A stretch of 64,000 nt of DNA from Crotalaria pallida. Its lineage: Eukaryota > Streptophyta > Magnoliopsida > Fabales > Fabaceae. The stretch covers positions 127,331,706 through 127,395,705 of the forward strand of contig CM075650.1 of the NCBI GenBank assembly GCA_037953625.1, written 5' to 3'. Under the pieces are notes generated by a model that had not been told where the DNA came from, made no database searches, and saw only the letters and a list, made by a program, of their open reading frames with translations. The first letter of the stretch is position 1, and each line of letters begins with the position of its first letter. Below, in pieces: positions 35,994 through 48,894 of the stretch. Position numbers and translations under genes: made by a program.

Positions 35994-37279
35994 AATTTCA
36001 CATCAACATTGTTTTTTCTTAATGCAAATTTATTAGCTTTACTTTTTTTATAGACAAATGTTTTACATTATCATAAGGATTTGAATCTCGATTTCAATAT
36101 TTTATGTCTCGCAGCTAAGGCTCTTGGGGACAAACTTAGCTTTATTCATAGTTATTCCTTTAACCATAATATTAAAGTAATTATATTAAAAAAACCGAAA
36201 ATAAACCTATACACTTATATTTCATGGTAGTATTTTATATTTAGTGATATTTATATAAATTTTAATAATTATGGTATCAATTCATTAATTGAGTTCATAA
36301 AGTGAACTCATTGGTTTAAACAATGACATTTAAGTTGGATGTTTGCTTCCATTTTTTTAAAAAAAATGTGTTCTTGATTTTATTTCATTCTAAATGAAGC
36401 GATTTGTAAATTGCATATATAAACCTTGTTTCCCATATATAGAGGATGAAACCTTTTTCCCTTCTAAGAGAGCTAAGCATGCGTAACTCTCACAAGGGTT
36501 TTTTTTTTTTAATGAAACTCTCACAAGTTGTCCTCACATTCTAGGACGACGAGCGAGGATGTTGAATTGAAGATATTTCAAGTTAAGCATATATATATAT
36601 ATATATATAAATAGATTGACATTATTTGTTGTATATACCCTTATATTTGATCACTCCCTTTAAATCATTTTGATTATTATATGTATCAAAAACCTGAATG
36701 TCTAGGGAGATTATTCTAGTTCCAATAAGTAAAGGCAAAAGGTTATAGGGTGGTATTTGCCAGTCCCACCTCTCTCATCGAGAATCGGGAATGGTTCAAA
36801 GAAGATGAATATGAAAATATGATACTCAACTCCATCTCTCTTAAAGTCAGGGAATCATGCAAAAAACTCTCGTCATCCCTTTCTTTATTTAATTTTTTTT
36901 TGAATAAATAATATGATTGGTTGAAATTTTAATGATAATAAAAATAAGCAAAGGAAAGATTAAGATATATATATATATATTATTCAAATAAGTATTTGTC
37001 AATTCAGTGTTGGTGACATTGATATTCTCAAATATTATTTGAAAGGTTATATTATCATAAAGTAGGGTTTTTTTTCCTAATCCACTTCAATTGATGTAAG
37101 ATTAATCTATCAAGATATGGTCAAGTGGCTAAATGTCAAAATGGGCATTACTCCTACTAGTATTTTTCTTTTCATTACATACATATGAATATAGGGATCA
37201 AGCTCAAAACATCATATTTAAGTGATCCTAACAAGCACCATATAGATGTGGACCAACACATGCGTTTCTACGTAATGTG
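35994..37279. other. AT-rich spacer, nothing recognised
   Basis: Between the large LTR element and the Sirevirus complex. It contains an (AT)n run at about 36588-36608 and a (TA)n run at about 36965-36982. No ORF or terminal repeats are supported. Confidence 0.45.
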
Positions 37280-37284
37280 AATTC

Positions 37285-38849
37285 TGTTGGAAACCAACAA
37301 GCGGGCTAAGCAAATACTAGAGGGGGGTGAATAGTATATTGAAGCACTAATACCAAATATTTGAACTAACAATTGAAGAATGGAGCTAAGACTGAATTTT
37401 CTGGAATCAGACACAAAATACTCGAGTCTTTTGTGAAATACTCGAGTTTTTCAGTGATGAACAACTCGAGTCTTTTCTGAAATACTCGAGTTTTTCCTAT
37501 CAGATAGCAGAAAAACCAGAAACGAAAATTCAGCAATTTAACTCAAATCAATTCAATAATAAACAGGAACTTATCCAACAGAATAGCAAGCAATCTAAAT
37601 AACTTTTAAACACAAAGATTCCTTGAACTTGCTACCTAATTGTATAAATCCTAATTGATTGAAATGACTTAAGTCTATTGAGCTAGAAAGTAGATTAAAA
37701 GTAATAAACCAACACTCAAGCAATTTTATCCTGGTTCACTCCAACAATGAGCTACATCCAGTCCTCCTAATCACTTAGGAGTTTCTACTAATAATCAAAT
37801 TGTTAGAAATTACAAAGGATTGCTTGAGAATGGCCTCACTCAACCTAACCCTTCAAGAGTGTACCAAACTCTTGATTTCTACCCCAATTTGATTCCGGTG
37901 ATTGAAGAACTCTTCACAAAGCTTCCTTGAACTCCCTTCAAGAAACTCCACCGGGCTAGGAACCTCCTAGTCTTGTGCTTGAGAACCTCTCAAGACTTCC
38001 AACACCCTAAGCCACTTAGGGTTTGCTTGGGAACAATCCAAGACTTTGAATAATCAAGCTTTTTGTATGTGTATTACTAATCTCACAATGGATTAGCACA
38101 AATAAGCACAGCTCAATGTAAGAATTGAGGCCTAAAACTCAACTTGGAATAAAATGACAATATGAGTGAGAAGTTGAGCTTTTTGGGAATTAACACTTGA
38201 TAAGAGGAAATTATAAAAGCTTGAACACACTATGATCTTGTTGTCTTGTTTGTTCTTGCACAAATTCAAAGAGAAATTTTACAATAAGGTTCTGAAAATG
38301 CTCTCTTGGGTTAGATGAGACTCAAATGCCCTCAATTGGGTTTTTGAGTCTCTCCAACGTTCATTTTTGCTGACTGGACAAAAATACTTGAGTCTTTTGG
38401 TAAATACTCGAGTCTTTTTGGTCGGTCACGAGTGAATTGCTGCACGAACCAGACTAACGGTCATATTTGCTGACCTGGCACAAATACTCGAGTTTTTCGA
38501 TAAATACTCGAGTATATACTCGAGTCTTTCTCAAAATACTCGAGTATTTTGATCAGACATGAGAAAAATTAATTTTCAATTTTATTTTTCCTCTTAAGTA
38601 TTAATTTTAGTTAATCTCAACCTAATAGCCATATAAAATTTTATTCCTAGAAGAGACTAACTATTTCTACCCACTCTCAACATAAATTAGAAATTTACAA
38701 TTAATATTTGATTGAGAATGATTGGGCACTTGTCTTCTTTTCTTGACTTGATGTTGTTGTGAATGTTGCAATGTCTTCAAGACTTGATTTGTTAATTACT
38801 TTGTCATCATCAAAATATAATCACCATAATTAGGAGCATTGAATTTACA
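37285..38849 (-). repeat. Sirevirus LTR 1 (3' LTR of copy A)
   Basis: 1565 bp. Carries two ACTCGAGT clusters: four near the U5 side (37420-37495) and about six near the U3 side (38388-38545, one decayed to ACTTGAGT). About 99% like LTR 2 by eye. Confidence 0.9.
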
Positions 38850-38864
38850 ATCTCCCCCTTTTTG
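38850..38864 (-). promoter_or_regulatory. Polypurine tract of copy A
   Basis: The minus strand reads AAAAAGGGGGAGAT directly before TGTAAATTC. A second AAAAAGGGGGAGAG lies at about 39104-39117, as is common in Sirevirus 3' regions. Confidence 0.8.
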
Positions 38865-39428
38865 GTGATGACAAAATAATTAACACTTGTACCATTTGCT
38901 GAGCTTGAATCCACTTGAAAATGCAACTCCCCCTCACTATATGATACTTTTCACCTATCTAAAAATTCAGGTTGTGCAAGATGTTATGACAATTTAATTT
39001 TAGCACCAAGCGTATGGTATTAGAGTATTTAACAATTATCAGAGTATATACCATAATTAGAGAATTTTAGGTGCAACAATATCAAGACAAGTGTATAATA
39101 TCTCTCCCCCTTTTTGTCATACGCCAAAAAGATGTAACAATGTAGAAAAAGATCAAGGGAGGAGAGGTGCATAATCGAAAAACCCCATAACCAACTATGC
39201 AAATAAAACGAAGATATAATAACAATAAAGAGCTCCCCCTGAAGCTTTGCACAAACATCATAATGAAGACCAAATTCATTAACATAAAAACATCATAAAA
39301 GGTCCAAATCAAAGGTGCAATAATCCAAAGTCTCAAAACACCAAGTTCTCAAAATACAGAAAATGTAACAAAGACCAACATGATAAAAACAGAATGAAAA
39401 CTAAGATAGACTGCAAAGGTCAACATCA
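38865..39428 (-). other. 3' untranslated region of Sirevirus copy A
   Basis: Non-coding sequence between the env-like ORF and the PPT. It contains the second PPT-like tract and matches copy B (47993-48467) nearly base for base up to the point where B's rearrangement starts. Confidence 0.65.
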
Positions 39429-40669
39429 TCAAAACATCGAAGGAGCTGGATCATCTGGAGGAGGATAAAATCGAGAGAAGGCCGCCATCATCTCATCAAA
39501 CCGGCGGTGCATCTCCCCTGACTGCTGGTCCAGGCGGGCATTAATCTGGGCCGAGTGCTGATCCAAATGAGAATAAAACATGGCAGACTCTGCACTCATC
39601 CTAGTGTCTAGGCTAACAAAATCATCACGCTGGGCGTCCATAGCATGCACAATGGAGTCCATCCTCCCATCTAAAGTGTCCAGCCGTGTGATAACATTGT
39701 CTCTCCAGCCCATGTTATCAAACCCAGATCCAGTAAAGTCATCAAAATTAATCTGATCCTCAATAGGGTCCCCTCCTTCAGCCTGCGCAAATGCTGCAGC
39801 TTCCTCTTCCATCTGTTGGGCATCCACCCCTTGTCGAGCTGCAACATTCGCAACCCTCTCCATCTCAGCAATATCAGATCTGTACAAGTATTGGCCAGAG
39901 GGTTCATGAAATGCCATGTCTTGATGACTCAAGGTGCCTTTGTTGAGGCAGTGCTGGTTCACATGAAGTAACTCAACAAGAAACAAACATGCATGGCATA
40001 AGGCAAGGTTTTCGGGTGTTTAGACTTTGCAGCAAGGAGCATTCGGTCCAAAATTATGCGAGACCAATTTAGCTTCTCATTGTTCAGGATGGCACTAAGA
40101 AGCCTAAGATCATTGTTTGTGGGCTTAGCATAATTGGGTGAGGTTTGAGGCACTAACTGATGGCATACTATATAGTGCAACAACCTAGTGTGGACAGTCA
40201 TATATGAGGAATGCTTAATTCCTTCGGTCCATACACGACCGGGGCGCAAACAACTTTGAAAAATTCCGTCTGCATCTGCCTTTAAAGAATTGTCCCCGTG
40301 TCGTGTAGTCCCAAAAGCAACAAAAAGGTCCTTAGCGCTAATTTTTAATCTAACACCCTCAACCATGGTTTCTATGACATCATTATGTAGCCTAAGGTTC
40401 GCATAAAAGGTTCTAACTAACCTAGGATAGATAGGGCCATTAAATTCCAGAAATTGAATAAGTTTTTGATACCTAAGGTTAGTAACAAATGAGAAACCCT
40501 TACTTTCAAGGAATGCACTGTTGATCCAAGAGATAACTCCGAACTCCCTAGTGGCAAAGCCTTCCAACCGTTCCAAGCATTCATCTTCTTGATAGTACTC
40601 CGGAATATCCTCCTCAGAAGATGATTCGGCAATCCTAACTCTCTTTCCTTTACCGGATGATGAAGCCAT
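39429..40669 (-). pseudogene. Env-like downstream ORF of Sirevirus copy A, one frameshift
   Basis: Lies after pol, the place of the env-like ORF in Sireviruses such as SIRE1. Part 1 (40669-39959, 236 aa, ATG start) begins MASSSGKGKRVRIAESSSE and then has the globular region I know from the 'putative plant transposon protein' family (KGFSFVTNL, LRLHNDVIETMVEGV, SWIN). Part 2 (39986-39429, 185 aa) is in another frame, overlaps part 1 by 28 bp, and contains an acidic linker and a predicted coiled coil (RLDTLDGRMDSIVHAMDAQR, then HLDQHSAQINARLDQQ). A 1-nt change near 39960-39985 separates them. I see no clear signal peptide or strong transmembrane helix, so 'env-like' describes its position, not a demonstrated function. 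Confidence 0.7.
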
Positions 40670-40899
40670 AGAGGAATTGATGAAAATTGAAGTTTTGGAA
40701 AGTTAGGGTTTGAAAAGGGGGTGACGGATTTGAGGTTGAAAAGTGTTGAAATTCGTTGAAATAATGGTAGAAAAGTGATTAGAGGATGTAAAACTAGTAA
40801 GATTTGGCAAAAATTTGAGTAAAAACGGAGTTTTGAGGAGAGAGATATGAGAAAACCGAGAGAGAAGAGAAAGGGGTTCGTGAAACTCGAGTTTGTGGG

Positions 40900-41290
40900 G
40901 GCTGGAGTATATATAAACTCGCCAAAATACTCGAGTATATTCAACAATACTCGAGTTGTTCTTTGAAAAATACTCGAGTTTTTGAGAATATACTCGAGTC
41001 GTTCGTGACTCAGCCTAGATTTCCCCAGAAAACTCGAGTAAAAACTGAAAAACTCGAGTTTGGTCCGAAAGTTCAAATTTCAGGAAAACGCAAAATACTC
41101 GAGTTTTGGAAAATACTTGAGTTTGGTCTGAAAGTTCAAAAATTGGGGGTTTCGAAAGACTCGAGTGTTTTGAAAAACACTCGAGTATTTTTATCAGACC
41201 CTGATTAAAAACTTTTTCAATTTAAAACTGATTTAATTCTGAATTAATATACTCGAGTGTTTTTGGAAAAACTCGAGTATTTTGACAGAA
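40900..41290. repeat. ACTCGAGT palindrome array, post-pol region of copy A
   Basis: About 14 ACTCGAGT or CTCGAGT copies in 390 bp between the pol stop and the env-like ORF, typically as AATACTCGAGTTTT spaced 15-40 bp. One copy has decayed to ACTTGAGT near 41107. The same motif fills the LTRs. Confidence 0.9.
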
Positions 41291-41490
41291 CAAAGAGTAA
41301 AAACACAGTTTTAAAAGACCAAACACAAATCAAACACAAATGCTTCACTACCAACTTGGAATACAGTACAGAATCACACACAATTAACACATACAATTTC
41401 AAATATCATCAAGGACAATTTAACTAAGAATCAATAACACATTAGAGTAAGACTAATTTGGTGATTTTCCAAAAATGACACACAATGCAA

Positions 41491-44400
41491 TTAGCCTATA
41501 TTAGCTTCATCTAAAATACCAAGTTCTCTCCTAATATGATAAAAGGTGTCCCTTGGTAGAGGTTTTGTAAAAATGTCGGCTAATTGATTTGTGGTACTAA
41601 CAAATTCAATTGTGCAATCACCCTTTTGTACATGATCTCTTAAAAAGTGATGTCTTATTTCAATGTGTTTAGTTCTTGAGTGATACACCGGATTCTTAGT
41701 CAAATTGATTGCACTCGTGTTATCGCATCTAATCGAAATATTTTCAAGTTTCAAACCAAAATCCGATAATTGTTGTTTCATCCATAACAGTTGAGCACAA
41801 CAACTACCGGCTGCGATATATTCCGCTTCGGCGGTAGAAAGAGCGACACAAGCTTGCTTTTTAGAAAACCATGACACCAATGAACTTCCCAAGAAATGGC
41901 AAGTACCACTGGTGCTTTTGCGATCAAGCTTGCATCCCGCGAAGTCGGAATCCGAGTAACCAACTAAACTAAGATTGGCATCAGCAGGATACCATAAACC
42001 AGAGTTAATTGTTCCTTTTAGATACTTAAATATATGTTTAACTGTGGATAGGTGAGATTCTTTAGGATTAGCTTGAAATCTAGCACACATGCATACACTA
42101 AACATAATATCCGGTCTAGATGCAGTGAGATATAGGAGACTACCTATCATACCCCTATACTTACTAACATCAACCGGTGTACCTTGTTCATCCTTGTCTA
42201 GGTAGCATGATGTGCTCATTGGAGTGTAGGCTTCCTTGCACTTGTCCAATCCGAATTTCTCAAGGAGCTCTTTGCAATATTTCCCTTGATGCACAAATAT
42301 CCCCTCCTTGACTTGCTTTATTTGTAAGCCTAGGAAGAACTTGAGTTCTCCCATCATTGACATTTCAAATTCCTTTTTCATCAAATTTGAAAACTTTCTA
42401 CAAAGAGACACGTTAGTAGCACCGAAAATGATATCATCAACATAAATTTGTACTAACAATATGTCATCTTTGGTTTTATAAATAAATAGTGTATTATCAA
42501 CCTTCCCTCTTAGAAACTTGTTTTCTAATAGAAAGGAACTCAATCGATCATACCAAGCTCTAGGAGCTTGTTTCAATCCATAGAGTGCCTTTTTCAATTT
42601 ATAAACATGGTTTGGAAATTCACTATTTTCAAAACCGGGGGTTGTTTGACATACACTTCTTCATTTATAAACCCATTCAAGAAAGCACTTTTAACATCCA
42701 TTTGATATAAAGTGAATTTCATGATTGAAGCAAAAGCAAGTAAAATTCGGATAGCTTCAAGACGTGCAACCGGAGCAAAGTCTCATCATAATCGATACCT
42801 TCCTCTTGGTTGTACCCTTGAGCTAAGCTACTAGTCTAGCTTTGTTTCTTATAATCAACCCGGATTCATCAAGTTTGTTTCTATAAATCCATTTAGTACC
42901 AATTATGGTATGATCATTGGGTTTAGGGACTAGATCCCAAACTTCATTTCTTTCAAATTGGTTTAATTCTTCTTGCATAGCAAGAACCCAATGATCATCC
43001 TCAATGGCCTTTTTAATTGAATCGGGTTCAATTTGAGAAACAAAAGAGACATAGTGGCAAATGTTTTGAATAGACCTACGAGTAAGTACTCCCTTTGACA
43101 TATCTCCTATGACATTGTCTATAGGATGAGCCTTGACCGATTTCCAAGCCGGAGGAAGTTCTTCCCTAACTTCTCCTTCATCAACTTTTGATTTCTCTCT
43201 CTCTTTTTCTTCTTTTGAAAAATCAATGCCATCTTCACTAGCATCACATAAAACACTATCTTCTTTCGAAGACTCATTAAAAACCACATGAATTGATTCC
43301 TCAATAGTTAAAGTTCTTTTATTGAAAATTCTATAAGCTTTACTATGAGAAGAATAGCTTAAAAATACGCCTTCATCGGATTTGGAATCAAACTTGCCAA
43401 GGTGTTCTTTTCCATTATTTAAAACAAAAACTTGGCATCCGAAGACATGAAAATGAGATATATTTGGCTTTCTTCCCTTGTAAAGTTCATAGGGGGTTTT
43501 ATCCAAAGAGGGCCTTATCAAAATACGATTTAAAACATAACAAGCCGTATTGACGGCATCGGCCCAAAAATATTGAGGTACTTTAGAATCATTTAACATG
43601 GTTCTAGCAAGTTCCTCTAGCACCCTATTTTTCCGCTCTACCACTCCGTTTTGTTCCGGAGTTCTTGGTGCGGAGAATTGGTGCTCAATACCATTTTTAG
43701 CACAAAATCTATCAAATTTGTGGTTTTCGAATTCACCACCATGATCGGTTCGAATAATAATTACTTTTTGATTTACTTGGTTTTGCAAAAGTTTGACATG
43801 ATGTTTAAAAGATTTGTAGGTCTCACTCTTAGTAGTTAAAAATAAAGTCCAAGTAAACCTAGAGAAGTCATCAACAATCACCAATGCATAATAATTGCCA
43901 CCAAAGCTTTTTACTTGTGATGGTCCAAACAAGTCCATATGAAGCATTTCTAATGGCCTTGATGTGGACATCACCATTTTTGATCCAAAGGTGTTTTTCG
44001 TTTGTTTACATTTCTTGCAAGGGGAACAAACACCTTCAATAGAAAAATTTAGCTTTGGTAAACCAACTACTAGATCTTTAGATTGAATTTTCTTCAATTG
44101 GTTTACATTTTATATGAGCGGTCTTACGATGCCATAACCAAGTGTCATTTTCTTTGCTCACTAAACAAGTAGAGACCAAAGAAGTGACTTTGTTCAAATC
44201 AACTAAGTAAGTATTATTTGACCTTCTACCAACAAATTTGATTGATTCATCTTTGTCACTTTTAATGAGGCAATGGGTAGAGGTAAAAAACTACATGATT
44301 ACCAATATCACATAATTGGCTTATGCTCAAGAGATTATGTTCTAATCCTTGAACATAGAGCACATTATCAATAATCAAGTTTGAAGAGTTTCCGATTTTA

Positions 44401-44555
44401 CCAATACCAAGGATTTTGCCTTTGTTGTTGTCCCCATAAGTAACATAACCCTTTTCCTTTGGAGTAAGCTCAATGAAGTGCCGCTTATCTCCCGTCATGT
44501 GCTTCGAATATCCACTATCAAGATACCACAATTGTTTTCCCATTCGAAGAGACAC
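41491..44555 (-). pseudogene. Sirevirus pol, copy A, multiply broken
   Basis: Pieces on the minus strand: 44555-44262 (protease, DSG in YLDSGYSKHM), 44097-42823 (GAG-pre-integrase, integrase with RTDHGGEF and ERKNR, RT start), 42597-41491 (368 aa: RT with YVDD at 52-55, RNase H to LADIFTKPLPRDTF). Compared with copy B, A has an extra base in an A run at about 44287, an extra T near 44110, a 5-bp insertion near 42826 that makes a stop, and a missing base near 42780. It also shares B's missing G at about 42637-42641, which splits RT. The last 368 codons are intact and match Sireviruses well. Not functional. Confidence 0.9.
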
Positions 44556-44568
44556 CTACAAAATGAAA

Positions 44569-46346
44569 TCACTTGTTCACTTTGGGTACCCAAACAATGT
44601 TGGGTCCCTTAGGGTTAGTGTTGGGACTTTCTCCCTTCTTAATCCACATATAAGTGCCCTTTTTCATTTCAAACTTCTTAATGTGGCACTCAATGTTGAT
44701 ATGTCCAACTTTTCCACAATAAGTACAAGTTGGTCTCTTTGAAGAATTTTTCTTAGAAAATGTTCCAACCACCTTGTACTTTTTGTCCTTTTTATGAATA
44801 TATCCTAAACCGGTTTTGTTGTGATTATGTCTTTGAGAGTTCAACAACCGGTTGAGGTTTCTATCACTATGTGAGATTGTGAGTTTGTTTTTCAACTCTT
44901 TCACTTCTTTTTCAAGTTCATCACATCTCTCACATGGAGTGATAATCTCCTCATGATTTGCACAATCACTTTGATGACTAGAATTAATAAGTTCCAAGGA
45001 TTCATTTTGAAGTTTCAACTCATTTATAGATTTTTGCAATTCATCAATTTCTTGTTGAAACTCCAAAATTTTCTTTCCTTTTTCCTTATTGATTTTAGCA
45101 AGCCTTCTAAATTGAATTAACATTTCATTGTAGGCTTCTTGCAAATCATCATAGGAAATGGAGTTTGAAGAGGAACAAGAAGAGCTAGAGGTTACCTCAT
45201 CATAACTTTAACCCATGTCATGATTAGCTCTTGATGAGGACTCATGATTGTTCTTGGCCATGAGACAAAGATTTGCATTTTCATCACCGGAACTACTTGA
45301 AGATGATTCATTGCTCTTCTCCGGTGCATCCCAAACAATGTATGCACGCTTCCCCTTGGTCTCTTGGGTCTTCTTGTCATTCTTCTTCGAGAATGTGGCA
45401 CATTCCATTCTAATGTGACCAACCCCACCACATTCATGACACTTAACTCCATCATTGGTACTCTTTTCTCTTTGTTTGGAGTCTTTGGTTCTCTTGAATT
45501 TGGATGAAGAGCCATCTTTCTTCCCTTTGAAAAATTTGTTGAACCTTTTCACAAACATCCCGAATTCTTCTTGATTTGGTTCACCATCGAAATCTTCACT
45601 TGTAGAGCATTCTTCAACTTCTTTTGTAGCTTTAGTTGAAGCTTTGAGTGCTATGCCCTTTTTATTTTTGTCCGATTCCTCATGCATCCCAAGTCTTGTA
45701 AGTTCCATCTCATGCTCTTGGAGTTTGCCAAACAAAGTGGCTAAGTCCATGCTATTTATGTCTCTTGATTCCTTGATGGCGGTTACCTTGGGTTGTCAAC
45801 TCCTATCAAGACATCTTAGAATTTTGTTAGTAGTTTCACCATTGCGAAATACTTTTCCCAAGGAAATCAAATGATTAACTATGTGAGAGAATCGCTTTTG
45901 CAAGTCACTAATGGTTTCATTTGGCAACATGTGGAACAATTCATATTCGTGAGTTAGAGAATTCAATCTTGCATCTCTAACCTCACTTGTTCCCTCATGT
46001 GTGACTTGCAAAGTATCCCACATTTCTTTTGCCGATTTACATTGGGAAACTCTATAAAATTCATCATGGGATAGAGCGAAAAGATGATGTTTTTAGCTTT
46101 TAAATCAAATGAGACTTTTCTCTTTTCATCATCATTTCAACTACTCCTTGGAATTTCAACAATTTCATCATTTATTTTCTTTTTGGGAATGAAAGGACCA
46201 TTTTCAATTGCATCCCAAATATCCATATCAATTGCTTCAATAAAAACTTTCATGTGAGTTTTCCAATAAACATATCCTTCACCATTAAATAGTGGAGGGC
46301 GGTTTATTGAAGCTCCTTCTCCACCAAAGTTATTGCTAGAGCCCAT
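44569..46346 (-). pseudogene. Sirevirus gag, copy A, with three nonsense codons and a frameshift
   Basis: The likely ATG at 46344-46346 gives MGSSNNFGGEGAS. Stops relative to copy B: TGG to TGA at about 46137; TGG to TGA at 45796-45798; GAA to TAA at 45208-45210. A base is missing near 46078. Zinc knuckles CHECGGVGHIRMEC and CTYCGKVGHINIEC are both complete CX2CX4HX4C. A coiled-coil region lies between them (45144-44900). Gag ends WVPKVNK and pol resumes 16 nt downstream in the +1 frame. Confidence 0.9.
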
Positions 46347-46402
46347 TAAGTTTCCAAAAGGATCTTTTTCGAAAAAGTTGTTACACTCGATCTTTCGACC
46401 GA

Positions 46403-46414
46403 GCTCTGATACCA
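46403..46414 (-). promoter_or_regulatory. Primer-binding site, Sirevirus copy A
   Basis: TGGTATCAGAGC on the minus strand, two bases after the LTR end; complementary to initiator tRNA-Met. Confidence 0.9.
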
Positions 46415-46416
46415 CT

Positions 46417-47992
46417 TGTTGGAAACCAACAAGCGGGCTAAGCAAATACTAGAGGGGGGGTGAATAGTATTTTGAAGCACTAATACCAAATATTTGAACT
46501 AACAATTGAAGAATGGAGCTAAGACTGAATTTTCTGGAATCAGACACAAAAGACTCGAGTCTTTTGTGAAATACTCGAGTTTTTCAGTGATGAACAACTC
46601 GAGTCTTTTCTGAAATGCTCGAGTTTTTCCTATCAGATAGCAGAAAAACCAGAAACGAAAATTCAGCAATTTAACTCAAATCAATTCAATAAAAAACAGG
46701 AACTTATCCAACAGAATAGCAAGCAATCTAAATAACTTTTAAACACAAAGATTCCTTGAACTTGCTACCTAATTGTATACATCCTAATTGATTGAAATGA
46801 CTTAAGTCTATTGAGATAGAAAGTAGATTAAAAGTAATAAACCAACACTCAAGCAATTTTATCCTGGTTCACTCCAACAATGAGCTACATCCAGTCCTCC
46901 TGATCACTTAGGAGTTTCTACTAATAATCAAATTGTTAGAAATTACAAAGGATTGCTTGAGAATGGCCTCACTCAACCTAACCCTTCAAGAGTGTACCAA
47001 ACTCTTGATTTCTACCCCAATTTGATTCCGGTGATTGAAGAACTCTTCACAAAGCTTCCTTGAACTCCCTTCAAGAAACTCCACCGGGCTAGGAACCTCC
47101 TAGTCTTGTGCTTGAGAACCTCTCAAGACTTCCAACACCCTAAGCCACTTAGGGTTTGCTTGGGAACAATCCAAGACTTTGAATAATCAAGCTTTTTGTA
47201 TGTGTATTACTAATCTCACAATGGATTAGCACAAATAAGCACAGCTCAATGTAAGAATTGAGGCCTAAAACTCAACTTGGAATAAAATGACAATATGAGT
47301 GAGAAGTTGAGCTTTTTGGGAATTAACACTTGATAAGAGGAAATTATAAAAGCTTGAACACACTATGATCTTGTTGTCTTGTTTGTTCTTGCACAAATTC
47401 AAAGAGAAATTTTACAATAAGGTTCTGAAAATGCTCTCTTGGGTTGGATGAGACTCAAATGCCCTCAATTGGGTTTTTGAGTCTCTCCAACGTTCATTTT
47501 TGCTGACTGGACAAAAATACTCGAGTCTTTTGGTAAATACTCGAGTCTTTTTGGTCGGTCACGAGTGGATTGGTGCACGAACCAGACTAACGGTCATATT
47601 TGCTGACCTGGCACAAATACTCGAGTTTTTCGATAAATACTCGAGTATATACTCGAGTCTTTCTCAAAATACTCGAGTATTTTGATCAGACATGAGAAAA
47701 ATTAATTTTCAATTTTATTTTTCCTCTCAAGTATTAATTTTTGTTAATCTCAACCTAATAGCCATATAAAATTTTATTCCTAGAAGAGACTAACTATTTC
47801 TACCCACTCTCAACCACTCTCAACATAAATTAGAAATTTACAATTAATATTTGATTGAGAATGATTGGGCACTTGTCTTCTTTTCTTGACTTGATGTTGT
47901 TGTGAATGTTGCAATGTCTTCAAGACTTGATTTGTTAATTACTTTGTCATCATCAAAATATAATCACCATAATTAGGAGCATTGAATTTACA
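46417..47992 (-). repeat. Sirevirus LTR 2, shared by copies A and B
   Basis: 1576 bp. It acts as 5' LTR for A (PBS on its left) and 3' LTR for B (PPT on its right at 47993-48007). It differs from LTR 1 by about a dozen substitutions and a roughly 10-bp CAACCACTCT duplication near 47810. Confidence 0.9.
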
Positions 47993-48467
47993 ATCTCCCC
48001 CTTTTTTGGTGATGACAAAATAATTTACACTTGTACCATTTGTTGAGCTTGAATCCACTTGAAAATGCAACTCCCCCTCACTATATGATACTTTTCACCT
48101 ATCTAAAAATTCAGGTTGTGCAAGATGTTATGACAATTTAATTTTAGCACCAAGCGTATGGTATTAGAGTATTTAACAATTATCAGAGTATATACCATAA
48201 TTAGAGAATTTTAGGTGCAACAATATCAAGACAAGTGTATAATATCTCTCCCCCTTTTTGTCATACGCCAAAAAGATGTAACAATGTAGAAAAAGATCAA
48301 GGGAGGAGAGGTGCATAATCGGAAAACCCCATAACCAACTATGCAAATAAAACGAAGATATAATAACAATAAAGAGCTCCCCCTGAAGCTTTGCACAAAC
48401 ATCATAATGAAGACCAAATTCATTAACATAAAAACATCATAAAAGGTCCAAATCAAAGGTGCAATAA

Positions 48468-48680
48468 TAAGCCACTTAGGGTTTGCTTGGGAACAATCCA
48501 AGACTTTGAATAATCAAGCTTTTTGTATGTGTATTACTAATCTCACAATGGATTAGCACAAATAAGCACAGCTCAATGTAAGAATTGAGGCCTAAAACTC
48601 AACTTGGAATAAAATGACAATATGAGTGAGAAGTTGAGCTTTTTGGGAATTAACACTTGATAAGAGGAAATTATAAAAGC
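48468..48680. repeat. 213-bp LTR fragment replacing the env-like ORF in copy B
   Basis: Matches LTR sequence at 38008-38220 (starts TAAGCCACTTAGGG, ends ATTATAAAAGC) in the same orientation. Copy A's 39324-40662 is absent. The left junction shares TAA and the right junction shares AAGC between the joined sequences, which is microhomology. Confidence 0.9.
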
Positions 48681-48894
48681 CATAGAGGAATTGATGAAAA
48701 TTGAAGTTTTGGAAAGTTAGGGTTTGAAAAGGGGGTGACGGATTTGAGGTTGAAAAGTGTTGAAATTCGTTGAAATAATGGTAGAAAAGTGATTAGAGGA
48801 TGTAAAACTAGTAAGATTTGGCAAAAATTTGAGTAAAAACGGAGTTTTGAGGAGAGAGATATGAGAAAACCGAGAGAGAAGAGAAAGGGGTTCG

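Noticed and set aside
40900..41290. CRISPR-like array (short repeat, variable spacers)
   Set aside because: The repeat is only 8 bp, spacers vary from about 10 to 40 bp, there are no cas genes, and the context is a plant retrotransposon.
41778..41963. Short ORFs within Sirevirus pol and gag in other frames (for example 43119-43304, 45192-45515, 51130-51315)
   Set aside because: They are shadows of the real polyprotein frames, present in both copies only because the copies are nearly identical.
48226..48501. 91-codon minus-strand ORF in copy B's 3' region (and its partner 39082-39336)
   Set aside because: It lies in the PPT-containing untranslated region, is hydrophobic only because of T-rich codons, and shows no family resemblance.
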